DNA of 64,000 nucleotides, from positions 372,001 to 436,000 of the forward strand of contig CAXXVV010000003.1 of NCBI GenBank assembly GCA_963678305.2. Direction: 5' to 3'. A model generated the notes under the pieces. That model was not told the origin of the DNA. It saw nothing but the letters and a program-made list of their open reading frames with translations, and ran no database searches. The first letter of the stretch is position 1. Every line of letters starts with the position of its first letter. Positions 15,447-25,499 of the stretch are shown in pieces. This DNA comes from G963676655 sp963678305. Its GTDB lineage: Bacteria > Verrucomicrobiota > Lentisphaeria > Victivallales > Victivallaceae. Made by a program: the position numbers and the translations under genes.

Positions 15447-17303
15447 TCAGGCGACAACCTGACCGCGCTGATGGAGATCTTTGAACAGGCCTTCGGTGCG
15501 GGCGAGTTCCTGATAGGTCCCGGTCTGGACAATCCGGCCGTTTTCAAAGACAAAAACGCGGTCGACATGTTTGACTGTCGAGAGACGATGCGCGATAATC
15601 AAAGTGGTATGCCCTTCGGTCAATTCCTTCATCGTCTGCATGATCAGGTCTTCCGAAGCGTTATCAAGCGCGGAAGTGGCCTCATCGAAAACAAAATATT
15701 CGGACTGCTGCAACGCCGCCCGGGCAATCGAGATGCGCTGCCGCTGTCCGCCAGAGAGATTGAAGCCGCTCTCCCCCAGGGTGGTCTCGACGCCGTCCGG
15801 CATTTCATCGACAAACTCGGTAACGTGAGCGATGTCCATAGCGTGCTTGATCTGCTGCCTGGTCGCAGCGGGATTCGTTACCCGGATATTGTCGGCGATA
15901 CTGGCCTGGAAGAGAAACGGACTTTGCGGAACAACTCCGAAACGGGAACGAAGTTCGCGGGAATTATAATTGCGGATATCGGCGTCATTGAGCAAAATTT
16001 CACCTTCGGTCGGATCATACAGCCGCAGCAGCAGGGAAACAAAAGTTGACTTGCCCGAACCGCTGGGACCGACCAGAGCAATGCTTTCGCCATGCCTGAT
16101 CCTGCAATTTATATTTTTCAGCACATCACTTTTGTCATCATAACCGAAACAGACATTTTTGAACTCAACCGCCGGCAAGTTTTTCGCTTTCGCGATTTCC
16201 ATTTGCCGGTCCAGGTCAACCGCCTGGTCATCTGCCGGTTCAACCGTCGACTCGCGTACGGCAAGAATACGCTGGATGCGTTCAAGTCCGGCTTCCGCGT
16301 TACCCCGGATCAGATTAAGCTGCATCATGGTCATGATCGGTCCCATCAGCAGATTTACACTGCTGACAAAAGCGAAGAAAGTACCAAGTTCCATCTGGTC
16401 ATGAATCACAAAATACGCGCCGGACAGGTAAATAACCGCCATACCCATATAATTTAACGCTTCGGGCTTCATACGCTCTTTCTGTTGGCGCCGGGTCTGT
16501 TTCACCCCCATATTCCGCATCATTTCGGCATGGGAATTGAAGATCATATTGACCTGATCCTCCATCGCGTAGATTTTTACAGCGCGGACCCCGCTGAGCA
16601 TGTCGGAAACATATTTGCTGGCATTGGATTCAGTTTTCATGAAGTCAGCCGATATTTCCTTGATAATGCGCCGGGAACGGTTGTTGACCAGAACAATAGT
16701 AGTGATCATCGTCAGCGTGATCAGGGTCATCGGCAGATTGAACGTCGCCAGCGCGGTAACCGCGATACACAAAGAAACGATTTGGAACGGCACCAGCATG
16801 GTAAATTGATGCAGGAACATCCGCAGGGAAGACATCGGCGACCCCATAATGTAGCTGAAAAGTTCGCCGCTTGAAACCTGATCGTGGAAACGGAAACACA
16901 GCCCCTGGACATGCCGGAAAAAACGACCGCGCAGCTGACACAAAATGTCCTCGATAGAGCGGATAAAACCACGATAGCCAAGTAGCCACAACCCCATTCT
17001 GGATAAACTGAGAAAGGCGTACAAAGCAATAAAAAAGACCGCGTACCGCATGCGTTCAGCATCCGGCGCAAACCGGCCATCCGGAAGTTTTCTGGAAATG
17101 CCGGAATCGACGATCCATTTGATGCAGATGGGTTGAAACGCCACCGCTACCCCGGTCAGAATGGAACAACAAGCCGCAAACGCCAAAGGCTTTTTATACG
17201 GCAGGCTCAATTTGAAGATCGCCCGCCAGAAAGACGGCGGGGGAGGCCCTTGCCTGACTGGACCGGACAGGTCAAGCGATTCTTGTGTCGTCTCCTGGTT
17301 CAC
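15447..17303 (-). CDS. MsbA-like ABC exporter (fused permease and ATPase)
   Basis: The 618-residue half-transporter works as a homodimer in the inner membrane. Residues about 25-345 are the six-helix exporter domain. The nucleotide-binding domain follows, with Walker A GPSGSGKST, signature LSGGQRQRISIARA, Walker B YFVFDEATSALD and the H-loop in IIAHRLSTVKH. The closest named families are MsbA/lipid A flippases and the multidrug exporters; the cargo cannot be told from sequence. No fusion partner, membrane-fusion protein or peptidase domain is present. It has a 77-base gap to the mannosidase upstream and does not look co-regulated with the TPR genes. Confidence 0.88.
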   Translation of the reverse strand: MNQETTQESLDLSGPVRQGPPPPSFWRAIFKLSLPYKKPLAFAACCSILTGVAVAFQPICIKWIVDSGISRKLPDGRFAPDAERMRYAVFFIALYAFLSLSRMGLWLLGYRGFIRSIEDILCQLRGRFFRHVQGLCFRFHDQVSSGELFSYIMGSPMSSLRMFLHQFTMLVPFQIVSLCIAVTALATFNLPMTLITLTMITTIVLVNNRSRRIIKEISADFMKTESNASKYVSDMLSGVRAVKIYAMEDQVNMIFNSHAEMMRNMGVKQTRRQQKERMKPEALNYMGMAVIYLSGAYFVIHDQMELGTFFAFVSSVNLLMGPIMTMMQLNLIRGNAEAGLERIQRILAVRESTVEPADDQAVDLDRQMEIAKAKNLPAVEFKNVCFGYDDKSDVLKNINCRIRHGESIALVGPSGSGKSTFVSLLLRLYDPTEGEILLNDADIRNYNSRELRSRFGVVPQSPFLFQASIADNIRVTNPAATRQQIKHAMDIAHVTEFVDEMPDGVETTLGESGFNLSGGQRQRISIARAALQQSEYFVFDEATSALDNASEDLIMQTMKELTEGHTTLIIAHRLSTVKHVDRVFVFENGRIVQTGTYQELARTEGLFKDLHQRGQVVA

Positions 17304-17380
17304 TGAAAAATTTCCGTTTATTTGATATTGGAAAACTTATACACTATACAACCGGTAAAAACAAATTCTACAGTAAAAAA

Positions 17381-19735
17381 TTATTTTAGCAGGATATTTT
17401 TTACCTCAAAAGGTTTGAATGACAGGTCCATTAAGCCTCCTGACACCTGAAATTTCTCTGAAACCGGCCTTTGCAGACCATCCGCCAGCCAATATTCCGA
17501 AATGTCATCCGGCAGCGATAAATTCACTTGTCCGGCGGAACCTGTAGCTTCATACAGACGAATGAAGATTTTATCATCACTCCAGCGTAAGGCGGAAATA
17601 TAAATATTTTTACTGCCGGAAAGTGAATATTCCCGATCGATAAAATTATTAACCATGATCAACGGGTTGGTAAAAGCATGGGCCCGCCGGACAATCTCAT
17701 CCGCCGAAGCGTTGGCGTGAGGCATAAAAGCATATTCAAATTCCTGCGGAACACCCTGGTTAAACGAGTCCGCGCTTTGAGTCTTGTATTCCATGGCCAC
17801 CGACCGGAACAGGGTCAACAGCATAGTACCGTTATCAACATTGTTGCCGGGAATACCGCGGTTGAACAGGGCCGCGCCGGTATTTTCATAAGCAAGATTC
17901 ATCCAGGCTTGAACCGGGAATTCACTTTCGCCGCGTTCCTGAATACCATAGGGGATTTCCTGGGTGATCGAACCGTACGCCAGCGTCGTCGGGAACGCGG
18001 CCCTGATCCGGAAGCCTTTACTGTCAGAACAAAGTTTAGCGGTATACTTGATTACCGGAGAAATCCTGGAAAATTCAATCCGAATCTCAAACGGCACCTT
18101 GATCGCCCAGAATTGCAACAGGCCTTTTTGCACCACTTGCAGACCGGTTGCGGATTCTTCCGCCGACGCCTCGCTGATATCCGGAAAAACCGTTCCCCGG
18201 AAAACCAGCGCTTTTTCATCAGTGCGGAACAGCGGGTCATGATCATTCTGGTTCAACGCGGCCTCGACGCTGCCACCGGTCAGAGGGCAGTCAAAATTCA
18301 GCCAGGAATCGCCATGATCAATCTGCAGCGCCAACGCGCCAAACGGGCAGGGACCGGGATTGATTAGTTGTTGAACGCTTTGTGATTCAATCAAACTGGA
18401 AATGTAACCGGAGGCGTCAACTTCAGCGGAATAAAAATCATTGGCAAAAGAACAAGGTAACTGTACCGAAGTCTCGGTGCAGTCAATGCTTTCGCAATCA
18501 TCCAGTTTGACGATCCCCAGCGGCGGAACTGTCGCTTTGTAACCGCGACCGGAACGCGTAAAATATTCGGTTCTGGCAAAAGACAGCGGATTGAAAACCC
18601 CTGCGGGACCGGCACTGTTCAATTGAGCGAACTTCGCGTCAAGCTGCTGTTCCAACTGCCGGAACTCGGCATAAGTATCCGCCAACCCGGCATCGCAAAT
18701 GGTCCCGCAAATAGTATCGTGAAACTGCTGTTTGAGCAGTATCTTCCATTCCGGCAGCAGATCAAGCCGGTTCCCGGTCAGGACGGCGAATTTTTCCAAC
18801 GCCTGGAGCCGGTTTCCGAGATAATGACTGTATTGCTTGATCTTGATATTGGTGGTAAAAGTTCCCTGAAAAGCGGTATTGAATTCACCGCCGCAGGCGT
18901 CCATTTTGCTCCAGTCCAGCGATTCCATATATTTGGTCGGGGTCGAAAATTTAATGGGGGGAGTGTTGCCGCCCGCATTCAAACGCCGAACAATTTCAGG
19001 TGCGGAGGTTTGCGGAACCCGGAAATCACCTCCATTGCACATCAGAACTGCTCCGGCGGGAACGCCGTATTCGGATCTTTTGAAATACAGCGCATTGATA
19101 TCATCGGCGGAAACCCCTTTGAAATCCAGTTCGAGCGCGTTTTCAATCACCCCGTCATCCGGGAATGAAAGATCGGCATAGCCGGTCGAAAGCCAATGGG
19201 TTTTGATTCCGGTGCCGTCAATGCCTTGCCAGATGAATTCATTTTTCATCACATTGCGGCGCATGCAGCGCCAGAAAAAGTAATACTTGTAACCGGCCTG
19301 GGTCAAAATCTGCGGCAACTGCGCATGATGCCCCCAGCAATCGGCAATCCAGCATGAATCCTGTTCGATACCCAAATGCTCCAACAGCCAATCCTTGCCG
19401 ACCTTTGCCTGCATGAACATCGATTCGCCGTCAATCATATTCATATCCGGCATTGCGTACATCGCCGGAGCGACGTCAAAGCGTCCGGCATCGAAAAATT
19501 TTTGCAACAGTTCCCGTTTTTCCGGCCGCAGGGACCAGAATTCCTCCAGCAGAATAACCTGTTCCATGGTAAAAGTATAATCCGGGTCGGCGGACAGAAT
19601 ATCCAGTGCCCGGTCGATGATCGCCAGAGACATTTCCAGATATTCCTGATATGACTTCAGGTAAACGACATCATAGTGAAAACTCGGAACCAAATGAATC
19701 GGGGGTAAATCCCGGGTCAGAACTTCAGGTTTCAT
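17381..19735 (-). CDS. GH38 family alpha-mannosidase-like enzyme
   Basis: The 784-residue enzyme has the GH38 layout: an N-terminal (beta/alpha)7 domain with the metal-binding SFHYDVVYL (His20, Asp22) and the nucleophile region CWIADCWGHHAQLPQIL (Asp132), then a three-helix bundle and a large beta-sandwich C-terminal half. The His-x-Asp and Asp motifs deviate from the usual HxDxxW and PDxFGH, so specificity may differ from classical alpha-mannosidases. No signal peptide is seen, so it may act on imported or cytosolic sugars. It lies 14 bases past the SGNH lipoprotein stop, at the end of the carbohydrate locus run by the GntR-type regulator at 26499-27545. Confidence 0.85.
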   Translation of the reverse strand: MKPEVLTRDLPPIHLVPSFHYDVVYLKSYQEYLEMSLAIIDRALDILSADPDYTFTMEQVILLEEFWSLRPEKRELLQKFFDAGRFDVAPAMYAMPDMNMIDGESMFMQAKVGKDWLLEHLGIEQDSCWIADCWGHHAQLPQILTQAGYKYYFFWRCMRRNVMKNEFIWQGIDGTGIKTHWLSTGYADLSFPDDGVIENALELDFKGVSADDINALYFKRSEYGVPAGAVLMCNGGDFRVPQTSAPEIVRRLNAGGNTPPIKFSTPTKYMESLDWSKMDACGGEFNTAFQGTFTTNIKIKQYSHYLGNRLQALEKFAVLTGNRLDLLPEWKILLKQQFHDTICGTICDAGLADTYAEFRQLEQQLDAKFAQLNSAGPAGVFNPLSFARTEYFTRSGRGYKATVPPLGIVKLDDCESIDCTETSVQLPCSFANDFYSAEVDASGYISSLIESQSVQQLINPGPCPFGALALQIDHGDSWLNFDCPLTGGSVEAALNQNDHDPLFRTDEKALVFRGTVFPDISEASAEESATGLQVVQKGLLQFWAIKVPFEIRIEFSRISPVIKYTAKLCSDSKGFRIRAAFPTTLAYGSITQEIPYGIQERGESEFPVQAWMNLAYENTGAALFNRGIPGNNVDNGTMLLTLFRSVAMEYKTQSADSFNQGVPQEFEYAFMPHANASADEIVRRAHAFTNPLIMVNNFIDREYSLSGSKNIYISALRWSDDKIFIRLYEATGSAGQVNLSLPDDISEYWLADGLQRPVSEKFQVSGGLMDLSFKPFEVKNILLK

Positions 19736-19749
19736 AATTAAACTTAACT

Positions 19750-20901
19750 TTATCGAGTGTAAAGCAAATAAGCGGCTTTAACGTTTTTCTTTTTCGGAGC
19801 GACGAGGGTAATCTTACGGGATTTGCTGTTTTGCAGCAACTTGAACTGCCAGGCGACGCGGTTATAGTGCTGCTTCATATTGGTGGAGATATTCAAAATA
19901 TCTTTACCGTCGGCTTCAACCAGTATCCTGCCGCCCTGCTGCATGATCTCGTAATACAGTCCCACGCCTGAACAATTTAAATCGAAACTGATTTTTGCGC
20001 CATCCTTTTCAGGAACAATCACCGAGGATATCCAGCGGGAGGGCTGATGATCGAACCAGGTCCCGAGGGTCGCGACTTTTCCTTTTTGCCATTCGCCCAG
20101 GTTTTTCAGTTTGGACAATTCCAGCATTTGCGCGCTTTCATAACGGTTCGCGGTCAGCGGTTTCGGATACGGAACCGCCTTGCCTTTGGCATTAAAATCT
20201 TTTTTCAGGGTGTCAATGATAATATCCGCATAGATGCGATACCCGGCATCACAGGGATGACAGCCGTCAGCCAGAATCTTTTCAGTATCAAGTTTTCCGG
20301 CTTTGATCTGCTTTTTGACCGGGCCGCAGACATCCGCGAACGGCAAGCCGTAATATTCGGCCAGTTTGATATGTTCCTGATAACGCGGGGTACCGTATTT
20401 ATTACCGCGCCCGGCGCCGAGAATGATAATGAAGACCGCCATATCAGGGTTGCTTTTCTTGAGCTTGCGAATAATCCCTTCCATGGTTTCGACCGAATCC
20501 GGGGTACGCCCGCCGTCGTTTACGGCAAACTCAATAAAGGTAAGGTCGGGTTTATACGGGAGAACGTCACGGTCCATCCGGAAAACGCCAAGTTTTGAAG
20601 GGGTGCCGCCAATAGCGGCGTCGATGAATTTCAAGTGCGCTTCGGGATAGGCTTTTTCCAGGAATTCCGAAACCAGGGCGCGATAAGAGGTCTTGCCCTG
20701 ATCGGACGCGCAGGCGCCCCAGGTAATTGAACCGCCAAGATAGGCAACTTTCAGATGTTTCCCTTCCTGCATTTTATGTTCAAACGCGGATAGATACGGG
20801 TACTTCGGGTCCGAAGAATTACCCGACCCGCAGACACATCCCGACAAAAACGTACCCAAAACCAAAACTCCAACAACCGCAACCAAGCCTTTTTTCAGCA
20901 T
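19750..20901 (-). CDS. SGNH/GDSL hydrolase lipoprotein
   Basis: I start this 383-residue protein at 20901, where MLKKGLVAVVGVLVLG opens a lipoprotein signal ending in the lipobox LSGC, with GTGGGA upstream. The longer open frame to 21030 has no such features. The SGNH hydrolase domain shows YLGGSITWGACASD (nucleophile in GGSIT), FIEFAVNDGG and DGCHPCDAGYRIYAD for blocks I, III and V. A C-terminal beta-rich module (about 255-383) may bind carbohydrate. It is probably a cell-envelope esterase that deacetylates plant or host glycans, which suits the neighbouring beta-helix and mannosidase genes. Confidence 0.82.
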   Translation of the reverse strand: MLKKGLVAVVGVLVLGTFLSGCVCGSGNSSDPKYPYLSAFEHKMQEGKHLKVAYLGGSITWGACASDQGKTSYRALVSEFLEKAYPEAHLKFIDAAIGGTPSKLGVFRMDRDVLPYKPDLTFIEFAVNDGGRTPDSVETMEGIIRKLKKSNPDMAVFIIILGAGRGNKYGTPRYQEHIKLAEYYGLPFADVCGPVKKQIKAGKLDTEKILADGCHPCDAGYRIYADIIIDTLKKDFNAKGKAVPYPKPLTANRYESAQMLELSKLKNLGEWQKGKVATLGTWFDHQPSRWISSVIVPEKDGAKISFDLNCSGVGLYYEIMQQGGRILVEADGKDILNISTNMKQHYNRVAWQFKLLQNSKSRKITLVAPKKKNVKAAYLLYTR

Positions 20902-21110
20902 AAATCCCACTTTCCGGCAACAGGTCAAAAAATATTGACCGCACATTATATTATTTCTTTTAACAATTTGAGAGACTTTTGAGTTCCCTGCAAACCTTAT
21001 TAATATACAACCACAAAAGTCTTTTTCCACGCCATGCCAAAAGAATATAACGGTAAATCAATTGAGTATGTTACCGGATAAGATATGTTGAAAGTGAGAT
21101 GCTTATAATA

Positions 21111-22511
21111 TCAGGATATGGTTGTGACATGGTCGCTTAAATCCAGAATAAGTTGTTTGCACTTCATTATCGGATTATCGCTTAATGGAATTTTTTCCAT
21201 AAAATCCCATAACTTATGATGACTCAGCATGTATTGAGCTTCTTCCGAGGCTCGGGAAAAGTCGAGCACACCTTTGTCAATCCCCCATTTAGCATTGAAA
21301 AAACCGATAAAAAGAGGATCAAACCGTTGTTCGTGTTCAAAAGCAAAATCGATATATTTACGATAATTTCCAGCTTCGGGAGCAGTCCAGTTACGACGAA
21401 AAAAATCAACGTGTTTCACCATTGTATAATCTTTAAAATAGCGTTCCAGCGGGAATTCCAGATCGTCACAAAAACATTCCATTTTACAATCATTTGTCAG
21501 CTCCTGCTCAAGCCGGCTGCTTTTGTAATCTTTTACTCGACTCAGGTCCTCCATGGCATCTGCCAGTATTTCAAAATGCCTTGCAAAGCCTGCATAACCT
21601 GGCTCATAAGCTTCATAACAAACGCCTTGAATACCAAGTCGTTTATAGAATTCCAGATCCTTCAGCATGGTACCGGTATTATGTTGAAAGACGCCTTGAT
21701 AACATTGTCCCATCGCATTTTCATGAATATAAAGTTTTCCCGGGATTTGCTCCGTCCAGTCAAGGAGGCGGTTGCGATGATATTGATTCGGTGAATTCGC
21801 GTCAGGATTTTTTTCCGTCGCGGCATAAAATACCGCCGCGCGATTTGGCGATTCTTCCCCGATCGGAGTATGAGGGTGGCGGAAAAATGTATCATACATA
21901 ATCCGGTCCATCTTATGATAAGCGGAAATATTCTGCGGCAGATTATAGCGTTTCACATACAGGTCACATTCAAATTCAAGGTCGGAACGGGTTTCACAAA
22001 GCGTGTCAACAAAGATGTCGACAAAAGGCTGCCATTTTTCATGGTCCGGCAGAACCCGGCATTTTTCACAGCAGCAAAAATTCAAACCGTCAGCGGCACG
22101 CATGTGAACATGCTTAATTTGCGGAGGCAGACTCAACAACCATTGCCGCGCCCCGAAAGCAAATGCCTCCAAAGCTTCAGGCTGGTAACGGCAGGGATGG
22201 GTTTCGCACTCCAGTTTGCTGGTGAAAGGAGTACCGTCCTGTTTTTTGGCAAACCATTCCGGTTTCCAGTCGGTATAGCTGAAAAATGTCCTGGGACCAA
22301 ATGTCATCAGGATTATTTCAATTCCGGCTTTCCGGGTTTCCCCGATAATCAGGTCCTTGTAGCGCTGCCAACCGTAATCATAGTGAATAATAATCGTATT
22401 CATCCGCAATTTTTTCATTCTCCGAATGAAATCGCGAAGCTGCTCCGGCGAGTGCCTGAGAATGCTCTCACAAAGATTGAATCCACGTATTTTAAATGAA
22501 GGTTCGCACAT
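21111..22511 (-). CDS. Putative TIM-barrel glycoside hydrolase-like protein
   Basis: The 466-residue cytosolic protein has the look of an (alpha/beta)8 barrel: MNTIIIHYDYGWQRYKDLI, then IEIILMTFGP, HVHMRAADGLNFC and KLYIHENAMG. It resembles the DUF4838 / GH20-like proteins that accompany polysaccharide genes, with WxxxxPDH and a Cys-rich CCCEKC segment near residue 155. I cannot assign catalytic residues. No signal peptide is seen, and GGTTCG-type promoter elements are not obvious. It lies between the SGNH lipoprotein and the beta-helix genes in one minus-strand series, so a role in glycan breakdown is likely. Confidence 0.6.
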   Translation of the reverse strand: MCEPSFKIRGFNLCESILRHSPEQLRDFIRRMKKLRMNTIIIHYDYGWQRYKDLIIGETRKAGIEIILMTFGPRTFFSYTDWKPEWFAKKQDGTPFTSKLECETHPCRYQPEALEAFAFGARQWLLSLPPQIKHVHMRAADGLNFCCCEKCRVLPDHEKWQPFVDIFVDTLCETRSDLEFECDLYVKRYNLPQNISAYHKMDRIMYDTFFRHPHTPIGEESPNRAAVFYAATEKNPDANSPNQYHRNRLLDWTEQIPGKLYIHENAMGQCYQGVFQHNTGTMLKDLEFYKRLGIQGVCYEAYEPGYAGFARHFEILADAMEDLSRVKDYKSSRLEQELTNDCKMECFCDDLEFPLERYFKDYTMVKHVDFFRRNWTAPEAGNYRKYIDFAFEHEQRFDPLFIGFFNAKWGIDKGVLDFSRASEEAQYMLSHHKLWDFMEKIPLSDNPIMKCKQLILDLSDHVTTIS

Positions 22512-22584
22512 TGAAAACAGTTCCTTTTATATATTTTCTTATAGAGCTTTTTCGATGATGATTAATTTCATCATGCATAACTCA

Positions 22585-24267
22585 TTATTCCGCTTCCAGC
22601 CTCATGAAATCAAGTAGAAGACTGTCGCCTTTTTTCGCTAAAAGAGGGCTTTTCGCGTCTTTAAAACAGATTCCCAGAAAATAGAACTTTATGTTGACAG
22701 TACGGATGCCGTTTTTAACACCTAACGCCTTACGCAAATCATAGGCACGATAATCAAAGAACGGCTGCCAGTGCATTTCATTCAACAAAATTAATTTCCG
22801 GGTTTCAACATCCATGATTTTTACGGCATAACCGGCAGAAAGTATTCCGTTATCTTTTATCCGCCAGGAAAGAAACGGATATTTGTCCAAATCGACTTTG
22901 ACGTTACGGATTGTAACATGAGGCCAATTGCCGCCCGATCCGATACGGCGTAGAATAACAATATCGTCCTTTGCAGCTTTGACCGCAAGGTACTCAGTAT
23001 TCGGCTCACTGGTTCCGTCCATATAATCGGCCGAATCCCAGATATAATTTTCGGGGTTTATTTCACAAAAGTTATTTTTATCAGTTTGCTGCTTGTGTAT
23101 TTCTTTGCCTTTGACGGTCATTATTGACGGCGGAGCGGATTGGATCTTCTCCGCTGCTTTCAATGCCTTTGCCATTGCCTGCTCTGTTTCCTTTACTGAC
23201 AGTTGTTTATCCCCGTAGTTTCTCTTAAAACTGCGGTTGTCTGCCGCTTTGATCATGTCATCCGGAAGTTTGCCTGAAAATTCCCCCGTGTTTCGAGACA
23301 CATCATATAACAACATACCGGGACGAACCCCTTTGAAATACGTTTTTAAATTCAGGGCCGGATCAACTATAACCGCCGGCACTCCGGCTAAAGAGTTGTT
23401 GCATATTGTTATTTGATTGGGAATTTCTTTGCAATAAACAGCACATGCCCGTTGATTGTTGCCAAGTGCGCCAATAAAACTATCTTCAATCAAAATTCTG
23501 GGGCCATAAAGCATCGTACGCCGTTTCGCAAAATTCAGAACCGGCGTAAATCCCCCGCCTTCGCCGCCGAAGCGAAATTTCCTGCAAGTCAGCGTACCAT
23601 AATTATCGATCCAGCGCTGATCACTTCCGTTAACCAGCGGAACTCCAAGAATATTTGTACATGTCAAGACGCCATAGTTTTCAATCACGGCCTGATTTTT
23701 CATTTTTTTGGATGAAGTAATCCAGCAATCACGCAAATGCTGTTGATCCGTAACCGCAAATAATGCCTGCCGGCACTGTCTAAACGCACTTTTTTCAACC
23801 AGCCCGAAACTGGAAGGAGTTCCCTTTCTGAAGCGCACGGCAAATCCATTGGCATAATTGAACCGGCAATCGCTGACCATCAAAAAACCCTGATCAATAT
23901 TTGTGTTGCCTAAAGAAATCTGATCCCGACCGCCGCGGAACGATAATCCTTTGATGGTTATCCGCCAGCAGTTAGGGGCGTACAAAATATCTTCCCCGGG
24001 CAAGGTCTGAATAAGTTCCGGATAACCCTGTCCGGTAATTTCTGAGACTTTTACTTGCAGGGCCTTGCTGATTTTGTACCTTCCAGCCGGAAATATGACG
24101 CTCCTGCCTGACTTAGCGGCCTTGTCAAACGTATTCTGAATTGCGCTTGTATCATCATTTTTCCCATCGCCCCGAGCGCCGGCATCTTTAACATTGAGCG
24201 GTCCGGCAAGCGCGGCAAAACATGTCGTTGCGGCACAAAAGAACATTAGTATGTTACGATTTTTCAT
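22585..24267 (-). CDS. Secreted beta-helix protein, pectate-lyase-3-like
   Basis: The 560-residue protein has a signal peptide (1-21, ending CFAALAG) and starts its mature part with NVKDAGARGDGKNDDTSAIQ, the hallmark of the Pectate_lyase_3 / GH28-like parallel beta-helix. The helix runs to about residue 330, and a separate C-terminal domain (about 390-560) looks like a jelly-roll carbohydrate-binding module. Family members act as lyases or hydrolases on acidic polysaccharides; the catalytic residues cannot be confirmed. It is a paralogue of the next gene, sharing GLSFRGGRDQISLGN and WIDNYGTLTCRKFRFGGEGG. Confidence 0.75.
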   Translation of the reverse strand: MKNRNILMFFCAATTCFAALAGPLNVKDAGARGDGKNDDTSAIQNTFDKAAKSGRSVIFPAGRYKISKALQVKVSEITGQGYPELIQTLPGEDILYAPNCWRITIKGLSFRGGRDQISLGNTNIDQGFLMVSDCRFNYANGFAVRFRKGTPSSFGLVEKSAFRQCRQALFAVTDQQHLRDCWITSSKKMKNQAVIENYGVLTCTNILGVPLVNGSDQRWIDNYGTLTCRKFRFGGEGGGFTPVLNFAKRRTMLYGPRILIEDSFIGALGNNQRACAVYCKEIPNQITICNNSLAGVPAVIVDPALNLKTYFKGVRPGMLLYDVSRNTGEFSGKLPDDMIKAADNRSFKRNYGDKQLSVKETEQAMAKALKAAEKIQSAPPSIMTVKGKEIHKQQTDKNNFCEINPENYIWDSADYMDGTSEPNTEYLAVKAAKDDIVILRRIGSGGNWPHVTIRNVKVDLDKYPFLSWRIKDNGILSAGYAVKIMDVETRKLILLNEMHWQPFFDYRAYDLRKALGVKNGIRTVNIKFYFLGICFKDAKSPLLAKKGDSLLLDFMRLEAE

Positions 24268-24293
24268 TGTTCACTTTCAATCTGTCAGGTTAA

Positions 24294-25376
24294 TTAATTT
24301 ACTATTTCACACTCAGGACCGGTATACCGGGATTTGAGCGCTTTCGGCAATTTTGTTTTTCTGACAGGATTCGACCCGTCAAAGTTAATTGAAATATGAT
24401 TTTTCCGGCTTTGCGAATTCAAATCTTTAAAGTCAATACCCTTGCGGAACTGCAATACCCATGCGTCCACCATTCCCGTACATTTGGTCACAAATATCCG
24501 GTTAGGAACTTCGTAACAATATATTGCCGGCTGAGTGACACAGTAAACCCAGCAGTCGTCAAGTACTATTGCCGAAGGTATAACAGGATATTTAAGGTCA
24601 TATTTCCGAAAGTTGTAGACAATCGGGAATCCGCCGCCCTCGCCGCCGAAACGTGAATCCCGACAGGTGACTTTGAGACCATAATTGTCAATCCAGCGCT
24701 GTTTCGCCACATCTCTTTTAGTCTTCGGAGCCACCAGTGGAACCCCCAGCACATGATCAAGGGTCAGGCAGCCATAGTTTACAATCACCGCTTTATCCAG
24801 CATTTTGGGGTTCGTGGTAATCCAGGAATTGGAAAGCTTTGCCCAGTCAGAATAATTCTGCAGAAGCTGCATGTTGTTCCTGAAAGAACATTTGTCAATA
24901 ATAATATGAGAGGAGACGGCGCGTTTTTTTATCTTTATGGCAAATTCACCGGCATCGCGAAAGCGGCAATTATTAATAATAATATTGGTCTGGTCAATGT
25001 TATTGTTACCAAGCACCAATTGGCTTCGACCACCGCGGAAGCATAGACCTTCGATCTTCAGTTTCCAGGCCCAATCAGAATCGAAAATATCTTTTTGTGA
25101 ATCCTTCATAACGATTTCAGGATAACCTTTGCCGTATATTCCGCCGGACGAAACCGCATTCAGACTAATAGTATCATTCAAGTAGTAAGTTCCTTCCGGA
25201 ATATATATGCTTCTATTTCGCTTTTTCCCTATTTCTTCAAAAGCTTTTTGAAACGCCGCGGTATGGTCTTTGGGTTTGCCGTATTTTTTGACAAAGTCAA
25301 GAATGTTGATTTCTTCTGCCGCATTGACAATTAATGACAACATCAGCAGTAACGGCAAAATGATTACTTTTTTCAT
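24294..25376 (-). CDS. Secreted beta-helix protein, shorter paralogue
   Basis: The 360-residue protein has a signal peptide (1-19) and the same beta-helix as its neighbour: GKGYPEIVMKDSQKDIF, GLCFRGGRSQLVLGNNNIDQ and RWIDNYG. It lacks the C-terminal binding module, so it is about 200 residues shorter. The start of the helix (FVKKYGKPKDHTAAFQKAFEE) is degenerate compared with the usual YGAxGDG motif. It is 26 bases upstream of the longer gene in transcription order, in one operon. Substrate unknown; probably an envelope polysaccharide or plant/host glycan. Confidence 0.72.
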   Translation of the reverse strand: MKKVIILPLLLMLSLIVNAAEEINILDFVKKYGKPKDHTAAFQKAFEEIGKKRNRSIYIPEGTYYLNDTISLNAVSSGGIYGKGYPEIVMKDSQKDIFDSDWAWKLKIEGLCFRGGRSQLVLGNNNIDQTNIIINNCRFRDAGEFAIKIKKRAVSSHIIIDKCSFRNNMQLLQNYSDWAKLSNSWITTNPKMLDKAVIVNYGCLTLDHVLGVPLVAPKTKRDVAKQRWIDNYGLKVTCRDSRFGGEGGGFPIVYNFRKYDLKYPVIPSAIVLDDCWVYCVTQPAIYCYEVPNRIFVTKCTGMVDAWVLQFRKGIDFKDLNSQSRKNHISINFDGSNPVRKTKLPKALKSRYTGPECEIVN

Positions 25377-25499
25377 GTGATGATTCCTGATAAGTGTTTG
25401 ATGATAATTATTTACAACAGGACAATCCCGGTATTTGTCTTAAATCGGAGTCTGTCATATTTATGGGAAAACAAGCTTAAACAATAATTTATCCTGATT